A stretch of DNA of 11,170 bases from Azonexus sp. (lineage in GTDB: Bacteria > Pseudomonadota > Gammaproteobacteria > Burkholderiales > Rhodocyclaceae), in contig JAITWU010000166.1 of the NCBI GenBank assembly GCA_031285115.1, positions 1 through 11,170 of the forward strand, written 5' to 3'. Position 1 is the stretch's first letter. Every line of letters begins with the position of its first letter. The notes beneath the pieces were generated by a model that was given only the letters and a program-made list of their open reading frames with translations, was not told where the DNA came from and made no database searches. Shown one piece after another: positions 6,872 through 11,170 of this stretch. Both the position numbers and the translations under genes were made by a program.

Positions 6872-7441
6872 ATGGGACAAATCGTGCAAGCCGGGCCAGC
6901 CCGCTCAGGCGCAATGACCGGCGCGGTCGTTGCCGCCAGCGCCGCGCCCGCCCAGTATCTGACCTTTACCCTCGGCGGCGAGATGTTTGGCGTCGGCATT
7001 CTGAACGTCAAGGAGATCATCGAATTCGGCAATCTCACCGAAATCCCGATGATGCCGACCTTCATCCGTGGCGTCATCAACCTGCGCGGCGCGGTCGTTC
7101 CGGTCATCGACCTGGCCGCCCGCTTCGGCGGTAAAAGCACCGAGGTCGGCCGCCGCACCTGCATCGTCATCGTCGAGGTGCCGGATGAAGACGCCCGCCA
7201 CGACATCGGCATCATTGTCGATGCGGTGTCGGAAGTGCTCGAAATCGCTGGCAGCGACATCGAGCCGCCGCCTTCTTTCGGCGCTCGCATTCGCGCCGAT
7301 TTCATTCAGGGCATGGGCAAGGTCGCGGGCAAGTTCGTGATTCTGCTGGAGATCAACAAAGTGCTGTCGGTCGAAGAAATCGCGCTTCTCACCAGTTCGG
7401 AAATCACCGCCGAAGCGGCAGGGCAGGCGGCGACCAACTGA
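6872..7441 (+). CDS. cheW: Chemotaxis coupling protein CheW
   Basis: A 189-residue CheW that bridges receptors and the P5 domain of CheA. Its core begins at QYLTFTLGGEMFGVGI (from 28) and includes IRGVINLRGAVVPVIDL (65-81), with R72 in the position of the conserved receptor-contacting Arg. It is somewhat longer than E. coli CheW: about 27 extra N-terminal residues, Ala/Gly-rich and probably disordered, and a short Ala/Gln tail. The start at 6872 is supported by GAGGAG (6861-6866), which overlaps the stop of the receptor gene; a second in-frame Met at residue 15 has less support. Its place directly after MCP2 fits co-production of complex partners. Confidence 0.96.
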   Translation: MGQIVQAGPARSGAMTGAVVAASAAPAQYLTFTLGGEMFGVGILNVKEIIEFGNLTEIPMMPTFIRGVINLRGAVVPVIDLAARFGGKSTEVGRRTCIVIVEVPDEDARHDIGIIVDAVSEVLEIAGSDIEPPPSFGARIRADFIQGMGKVAGKFVILLEINKVLSVEEIALLTSSEITAEAAGQAATN

Positions 7442-7465
7442 CCGGATGGCAATCCGCCCCCCATC

Positions 7466-8059
7466 ATGGATGACTACAGCCAGAGACCGACCCGGGAACT
7501 CGAACACCAGGCCCATGTGATCCATGCTGGCGAGTGGGCGATCGAATCGGAACGGCCACTCGCGACCCTGCTCGGCTCCTGCATCGCCGTCTGTCTGTTC
7601 GACCCGAAATTGCGGCTGGGCGGCATCAATCACTTCATGCTGCCGAAAATGACCCGGGGCGCGAACCGTATGGTCGACACCCTGCTGGCTGGCAACTACG
7701 CCATGGAATCGCTGGTCAACGCCCTCTTGCAGCGCGGCGCCCGCAAGGCGCGGCTGCAAGCCAAAGCCTTCGGCGGCGGCAGTATCGTCAATGTCGGCGG
7801 CGGCCAGAACATCGGCCAGCAGAATGCCGAATTTACCCGTGGCTGGTTGCAGCGCGAGAACATTCCGCTGCTCGCTTCCGACTTTCTCGGGCCGTGGTCG
7901 CGCAAGGTGCTGTTCCAGCCCCAAACCGGCGATGTCTGGTGCCGCCGCTCGGCAACCAGCATGACGACTGCCGAAGACATCGCCCGCGAAGAAGCGATCT
8001 ACGCAGCCAAACTGGCCGAACGGCAAAAATCCGCCAGCAAGAAAATTGAGTTGTTCTGA
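7466..8059 (+). CDS. cheD: Chemoreceptor glutamine deamidase CheD
   Basis: A 197-residue CheD, which converts receptor Gln side chains to Glu. The active-site Cys is C39 in LLGSCIAVCLFD and the partner His is H56 in GGINHFMLP, 17 residues apart as in characterised CheD proteins. The later block AKAFGGGSIVNV (98-109) and NIGQQNAEF are also typical. The C-terminal 30 residues form a charged helix (AEDIAREEAIYAAKLAERQ) and end KKIELF, the same last four residues as MCP1. The ATG at 7466 lies 24 bases after the cheW stop without a good ribosome site; an ATG at 7446 is out of frame. Its stop overlaps the cheR start by one base. Confidence 0.95.
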   Translation: MDDYSQRPTRELEHQAHVIHAGEWAIESERPLATLLGSCIAVCLFDPKLRLGGINHFMLPKMTRGANRMVDTLLAGNYAMESLVNALLQRGARKARLQAKAFGGGSIVNVGGGQNIGQQNAEFTRGWLQRENIPLLASDFLGPWSRKVLFQPQTGDVWCRRSATSMTTAEDIAREEAIYAAKLAERQKSASKKIELF

Positions 8060-8871
8060 TGAGCGAATCGCCCCCCATCACCGATCAGGAATTCGCCCTG
8101 TTCCGCGATCTCATTTACCAGATCACCGGCATCAGCCTTTCCGACGCCAAAAAGGTGCTGGTCGTCGGGCGTCTGGCGCGGCGGCTACAGTTCTACCAAC
8201 TCGGCAGCTTTCTTGACTATTACCGTCTGGTGACCGGCGGCCAGTATCCGAACGAGCGGCAGATCATGGTCGATCTGCTGACCACCAACGAAACCTATTT
8301 TTTCCGCGAACCCAAGCATTTCGATTTTCTGCGCGACCAGATTCTCAAAAAGCGCAACGGCAACGGCGTTTTCCGCATCTGGAGCGCCGCCTGTTCGAGC
8401 GGCGAAGAGGTCTACACGCTGGCTATGACGCTCGCCGAAAATCTGCTTGGCGTGCCGTGGGAAGTGCTCGGCTCCGACATCAGCACGCGCGTGCTCGAAA
8501 AAGCCGCAGCCGGGCATTACTCGCTGGCGCGCACCGAGGGCATTCCGCCCGGCTTCATGAGCAAATACTGCCTGAAGGGCGTGCGCTCGCAGGCGGGCAC
8601 CTTCCTCATCGCCCCCGAAATCCGCCGCAATACCCGCTTCTGCCAGATCAACCTGATGCAGCCGGTGGAAACCGGCATCGGCCAGTTCGAGGCGATTTTT
8701 CTGCGCAACGTCATGATCTACTTTGATGCGCCGACCAAGACCAAGGTGGTGCACAACCTCCTCACCCGGCTCAAACCCGGCGGCCATCTGTTCATCGGCC
8801 ATTCGGAAACGCTCAATGGCATTACCGACCGCGTGCAGGCGGTGGTGCCGACGGTCTATCGCAAACCATGA
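8059..8871 (+). CDS. cheR: Chemoreceptor methyltransferase CheR
   Basis: A 270-residue SAM-dependent methyltransferase that methylates receptor Glu residues. An N-terminal helical domain holds the Arg-rich stretch GRLARRL (37-43); TTNETYFFRE (75-84) and the SAM-binding loop IWSAACSSGEE (107-117) follow, then the beta subdomain (about 173-195) and FLRNVMIYFD. From memory, the beta-subdomain loop after K173-G174 is as long as in E. coli CheR, which is the longer form that binds receptor pentapeptides. This agrees with the DFERY end of MCP2. The start overlaps the cheD stop as TGATG, indicating translational coupling. A 98-base gap separates it from cheB. Confidence 0.96.
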   Translation: MSESPPITDQEFALFRDLIYQITGISLSDAKKVLVVGRLARRLQFYQLGSFLDYYRLVTGGQYPNERQIMVDLLTTNETYFFREPKHFDFLRDQILKKRNGNGVFRIWSAACSSGEEVYTLAMTLAENLLGVPWEVLGSDISTRVLEKAAAGHYSLARTEGIPPGFMSKYCLKGVRSQAGTFLIAPEIRRNTRFCQINLMQPVETGIGQFEAIFLRNVMIYFDAPTKTKVVHNLLTRLKPGGHLFIGHSETLNGITDRVQAVVPTVYRKP

Positions 8872-8933
8872 AGCCGCGACCAGACGCCTGGCCGACCGCT
8901 CAAAACCCCGGCGCGGCAAGGTTTGTCCAGCCT

Positions 8934-8961
8934 TTGCAGCGGGCCGCGATAGCCGTATCAT
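8934..8961 (+). promoter_or_regulatory. Weak internal promoter candidate before cheB
   Basis: The 98-base cheR-cheB gap is the widest in the operon. It contains TTGCAG (8934-8939), a 16-base spacer and TATCAT (8956-8961). The -10 box matches five of six consensus bases, the -35 only three. Initiation would fall close to the cheB ATG at 8970. It could give extra expression of cheB and the HDOD gene, but such matches arise by chance. Confidence 0.2.
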
Positions 8962-8969
8962 GAGTCCCT

Positions 8970-10052
8970 ATGGCTAAAAAAATCAAAGTTCTACTCGTCG
9001 ACGATTCGGCTCTCGTGCGCCAGGTCATTTCAAAGGCGCTGGCAGCCGACCCCGGCATTGAAGTGATCGGCACCGCCTCCGACCCGCTCTTTGCGATGCA
9101 GAAAATGAAGGCGCTGTGGCCGGATGTGCTGGTCATCGACATCGAAATGCCGCGCATGGACGGCATCACCTTCTTGAAAAAAATCATGGCCGAGCACCCA
9201 ACGCCGGTCGTGGTCTGCTCCTCGCTCGCCGAACAGGGGGCGCAGGCGACTTTTGAGGCGCTCTCGGCCGGGGCCGTGTCGATCATCACCAAGCCCAAGG
9301 TCGGCCTCAAGGATTTTCTCGAAGACGCCGCCAACGACATCGTGCACGCCGTGCGCAGCGCCGCCCGCGCCAACCTGCGGGCGATTCACGCCAGCACGGC
9401 GGCGGCGCTCAATCCGCCCAAGCTGACCGCCGACGCCATGCTCGCCCCGGCCAGCAACCGGGCGCTCACCCGCACCACCGATCAGGTCGTCGCCATCGGC
9501 ACCTCGACCGGCGGCACGCAGGCGCTCGAAGCCGTTTTGACCCGGCTGCCAGCGACCACGCTGGGCATGGTCATCGTCCAGCACATGCCGGAAAAATTCA
9601 CCGGCATGTTCGCCCAGCGCTTGAACGGCCTGTGCCAGATCGAAGTGCGCGAAGCCAAAAACGGCGACCGGGTGATCCCTGGCCGGGCGCTGATCGCCCC
9701 CGGCGGACGGCACATGATGTTGCAAAGAAACGGCGCGCAATACGTCGTCAACGTCGCTGACGGGCCGCTGGTCAATCGCCACAAACCCTCGGTGGATGTG
9801 CTTTTTCGCTCGGTCGCCAAATTTGCCGGGGCCAACGCGCTCGGCATCATCATGACCGGCATGGGCGACGACGGGGCGCGCGGGATGAAAGAAATGCACG
9901 ACGCTGGCGCCCGCACCGTCGCCCAGGACGAAGCCAGTTGCGTCGTTTTCGGTATGCCGAAAGAAGCCATCAAACTCGGCGGCGTCGACCAGACCATGTC
10001 GCTGGAGCAGATTCCGGCGGCCATCATCAGTTACGGCAGAGGACATCACTAG
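8970..10052 (+). CDS. cheB: Chemotaxis methylesterase/glutamine deamidase CheB
   Basis: A 360-residue CheB, normal length. The receiver domain (about 1-125) has D11-D12, phosphoacceptor D57 ([10 protein letters not shown]) and K108. A linker of about 45 residues leads to the esterase domain with catalytic triad S179 ([10 protein letters not shown]), H205 (VQHMP) and D301 (TGMGDDGA), all present. It removes methyl groups from receptors when phosphorylated by CheA, opposing CheR. The ATG at 8970 puts the first beta strand ([10 protein letters not shown]) at residue 4. Only a weak GAG (8962-8964) stands in the ribosome-site position. It ends in GRGHH, 15 bases before the HDOD gene. Confidence 0.97.
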   Translation: MAKKIKVLLVDDSALVRQVISKALAADPGIEVIGTASDPLFAMQKMKALWPDVLVIDIEMPRMDGITFLKKIMAEHPTPVVVCSSLAEQGAQATFEALSAGAVSIITKPKVGLKDFLEDAANDIVHAVRSAARANLRAIHASTAAALNPPKLTADAMLAPASNRALTRTTDQVVAIGTSTGGTQALEAVLTRLPATTLGMVIVQHMPEKFTGMFAQRLNGLCQIEVREAKNGDRVIPGRALIAPGGRHMMLQRNGAQYVVNVADGPLVNRHKPSVDVLFRSVAKFAGANALGIIMTGMGDDGARGMKEMHDAGARTVAQDEASCVVFGMPKEAIKLGGVDQTMSLEQIPAAIISYGRGHH

Positions 10053-10067
10053 AGAGGGGTTCCATCT

Positions 10068-10904
10068 ATGAATGCTCAGGCCGCGCTGGAAGCCATCGTC
10101 GCCGACGCCGTTCGCGGCAATATCGTCTTTCCCACCCATGCCGACATCGCGCTCAGGGTGCGGCGTCTGCTCGATGATCCCGACTGTCCGGCTGAACAGT
10201 TGAGCCGCCTGGTTGCCGCCGAGCCGATGCTCACTGCCCACGTCGTCGCCATCGCCAATTCGGCGGCCTACAATCCCGCTGGCCGCAAAGCCAGCGACGT
10301 GCGCAGCGCCGTCACGCGCCTTGGCTTCAACACCCTGCGCAGTCTCACCGCCGCTGTCATCGTCCGCCAGATGGCGAGCCTGCCCGTCCGTTCGGAATAT
10401 CGCGCCCTCGCCGCCCGGCTGTGGCAGCACTCGGCCCATGTCGCGGCGTTATCGCGCGTCATCGCCGCCCGCGTCACCCATCTCGACCCGGAAGTCGCTT
10501 TTTTCGCGGGCATCGTGCACGAAATCGGCGGCTTTTACCTGATTGCCCGCGCCGACGCCTTCCCCGGCCTTTTGGACAGCAGTCTGGAGCATTGGCTGGG
10601 CGAGCACGAGGCGACTGTTGGTCGCTCCGTGCTGACCGCGCTGGATGTGCCGGAAACCGTGCGCCAGGCCATCGACGCCCTGTGGGAAGGCTATCTTTCG
10701 CTGCCCGCCAGAAGCCTCGGCGACACCCTGCTCCTCGCCGACCAGTTGACGCCGGTCGAATCCCCCCTCGCCGAACTCTCCGGCATGGGCAACCGGGGTT
10801 TGCTGGCCGACATCAACCAGCAGGTCGACGGCGAAGAATTGCGCACCATCCTCGCCGATTCAGCCAATGAAGTGGCAACCCTGATCGCCGCGCTGCACGC
10901 CTGA
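10068..10904 (+). CDS. HDOD-domain protein
   Basis: A 278-residue protein made almost wholly of one HDOD domain, a relative of HD phosphohydrolases that usually lacks metal-binding residues. Family features are EQLSRLVAAEPMLTAHVVAIANSAAYNP (43-70), the SAVTRLGFNTLRSL stretch, LWQHSAHVAALSR (118-130) and FFAGIVHEIGGF (145-156). The pair at H151-E152 replaces the HD of active enzymes, so catalysis is doubtful and a scaffold or signalling role is more likely. It has a good ribosome site (GAGAGGGG, 10052-10059) and lies 15 bases after cheB, so it appears to be the last gene of the che operon. HDOD proteins near che genes are familiar in proteobacteria, but their role here is unknown. Confidence 0.88.
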   Translation: MNAQAALEAIVADAVRGNIVFPTHADIALRVRRLLDDPDCPAEQLSRLVAAEPMLTAHVVAIANSAAYNPAGRKASDVRSAVTRLGFNTLRSLTAAVIVRQMASLPVRSEYRALAARLWQHSAHVAALSRVIAARVTHLDPEVAFFAGIVHEIGGFYLIARADAFPGLLDSSLEHWLGEHEATVGRSVLTALDVPETVRQAIDALWEGYLSLPARSLGDTLLLADQLTPVESPLAELSGMGNRGLLADINQQVDGEELRTILADSANEVATLIAALHA

Positions 10905-11006
10905 TTCCATTTTCAGATCAAGCGAGTACGCGAAGACGAAGCGCAGACAGTGCTGTCGCACGGCAAGCGAAGTCGACAAAGTAATCGTTTGATCTGGAAA
11001 TGGAAT
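10904..11006. repeat. 103-base imperfect inverted-repeat element
   Basis: The arms are 10904-10929 and 10981-11006, each 26 bases. They match as inverted repeats at 23 of 26 positions, and the outer 18 bases (starting ATTCCATTTTCAGATCAA) differ only once. The left arm begins at the last base of the HDOD stop codon. The 51-base centre contains GACAGTGCTGTC (nearly palindromic, 10946-10957) and two GCGAAG-containing stretches. Size and terminal repeats fit a small non-autonomous mobile element or dispersed repeat; no target duplication is visible at its ends. It could also fold as one long RNA hairpin at the 3' end of the che transcript. No convincing reading frame lies inside. Confidence 0.6.
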
Positions 11007-11009
11007 GAG

Positions 11010-11037
11010 AAAAAAAGGCGACGGATCAACCGTCGCC
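11010..11037 (-). terminator. Rho-independent terminator of lpdA
   Basis: Read on the minus strand, GGCGACGG (11037-11030) and CCGTCGCC (11024-11017) form a perfect 8-bp GC-rich stem with a 5-base loop. Seven T residues follow (11016-11010). It lies 43 bases past the lpdA stop codon. On the plus strand no T run follows, so it is not an obvious terminator for the che operon. Confidence 0.92.
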
Positions 11038-11042
11038 GAAAG

Positions 11043-11067
11043 GATGCCCGCAGGGAGAGCAGGCATC
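11043..11067. other. Second stem-loop between lpdA stop and terminator
   Basis: GATGCC (11043-11048) pairs with GGCATC (11062-11067), with partial further pairing inside. It would form in the lpdA mRNA just before the terminator hairpin and may stabilise the 3' end. No T run follows, so it is not a terminator by itself. Confidence 0.4.
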
Positions 11068-11080
11068 GGGGAAGGCGGCG

Positions 11081-11170
11081 TTACCGGCGGCGCGGCGGCG
11101 GCGCATCCGTACAGGAACCATGCGCGATTTCCGCCGCCAGACCGATGGTTTCGCCAAGGGTCGGATGCGG
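11081..11170 (-). CDS. lpdA: Dihydrolipoamide dehydrogenase (E3), C-terminal end only
   Basis: Only the last 29 codons and the stop are in the window; the gene continues past the right edge. The visible peptide begins PHPTLGETIGLAAEI and ends in a Pro/Arg-rich tail. HPTLGE holds the catalytic His and Glu of the E3 active site, five residues apart, and GLAAEI...GS.TD matches the C-terminus of E. coli Lpd from memory. The enzyme reoxidises the lipoyl groups of 2-oxoacid dehydrogenase complexes using FAD and NAD. It converges on the che operon and is followed by a clear terminator, so it is a separate transcription unit. Confidence 0.9.
   Translation of the reverse strand, partial: PHPTLGETIGLAAEIAHGSCTDAPPPRRR

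Noticed and set aside
5153..6889. Minus-strand open frame of 578 codons opposite MCP2
   Set aside because: It is rich in Gly, Asp and Phe without any motif, whereas the plus strand encodes a textbook chemoreceptor with its own ribosome site. The same applies to the long minus-strand frames at 2702-3853, 4145-5044, 6905-8026 and 9030-10439.
7455..8080. Shared 12-base stretch CGCCCCCCATCA before cheD and at the start of cheR
   Set aside because: One copy is non-coding and the other encodes SPPI. A C-rich 12-mer appearing twice in GC-rich DNA is not convincing, and no structure accompanies it.
10860..11066. 68-codon minus-strand open frame between the HDOD gene and lpdA
   Set aside because: It runs through the lpdA terminator, the inverted-repeat element and the end of the HDOD gene. 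The composition is not protein-like and there is no ribosome site.
1..11170. CRISPR array, tRNA/rRNA genes, prophage or toxin-antitoxin genes
   Set aside because: There is no regularly spaced direct repeat, no tRNA-like cloverleaf and no phage or toxin signature. Apart from the two ends and the 776-1035 gap, the window is packed with che genes.

Overview
The window is high-GC, tightly packed proteobacterial DNA. Gene content and protein style (a YigI-like thioesterase, a compact che operon with STAS and HDOD genes, and an E3 C-terminus close to that of E. coli Lpd) point to a betaproteobacterium, probably of the Rhodocyclaceae type. That placement is inference from memory of such proteins, not from a search.

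Layout. Positions 1-283 carry no convincing gene but hold several GC-rich hairpins. A YigI-like acyl-CoA thioesterase lies on the minus strand (284-775). A 260-base AT-richer divergent gap (776-1035) holds promoter-like signals in both directions. Then ten genes follow on the plus strand with short gaps or overlaps: cheY (1036-1401), a short two-TM receptor-like protein called MCP1 here (1404-2657), a STAS protein (2667-2963), cheA (2975-5218), a classical transmembrane chemoreceptor called MCP2 here (5234-6862), cheW (6872-7441), cheD (7466-8059), cheR (8059-8871), cheB (8970-10052) and an HDOD protein (10068-10904). After that come a 103-base imperfect inverted repeat (10904-11006), a strong minus-strand terminator (11010-11037), and the last 29 codons of dihydrolipoamide dehydrogenase (lpdA) on the minus strand, cut by the window edge.

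How the genes work together. MCP2, CheW and CheA form the signalling complex. CheA phosphorylates CheY and CheB. CheR and CheB add and remove receptor methyl groups, and CheD deamidates receptor glutamines. No cheZ, cheC or cheX gene and no flagellar gene is present. The most notable feature is that MCP1, although receptor-like, has a C-terminal segment resembling the CheZ catalytic helix (FQD-I-S-R-Q), then a flexible linker and a hydrophobic end, -IELF. CheD ends in the same -IELF. CheA carries, between its P2-like and dimerisation domains, one intact and one degenerate copy of the motif known from c-di-GMP-binding MshEN domains. MCP2 ends in a peptide (DFERY) that fits the CheR/CheB-tethering pattern. 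Together these suggest a che system with a membrane-held phosphatase-like protein and a possible c-di-GMP input. These are hypotheses; the basic che annotation is secure.
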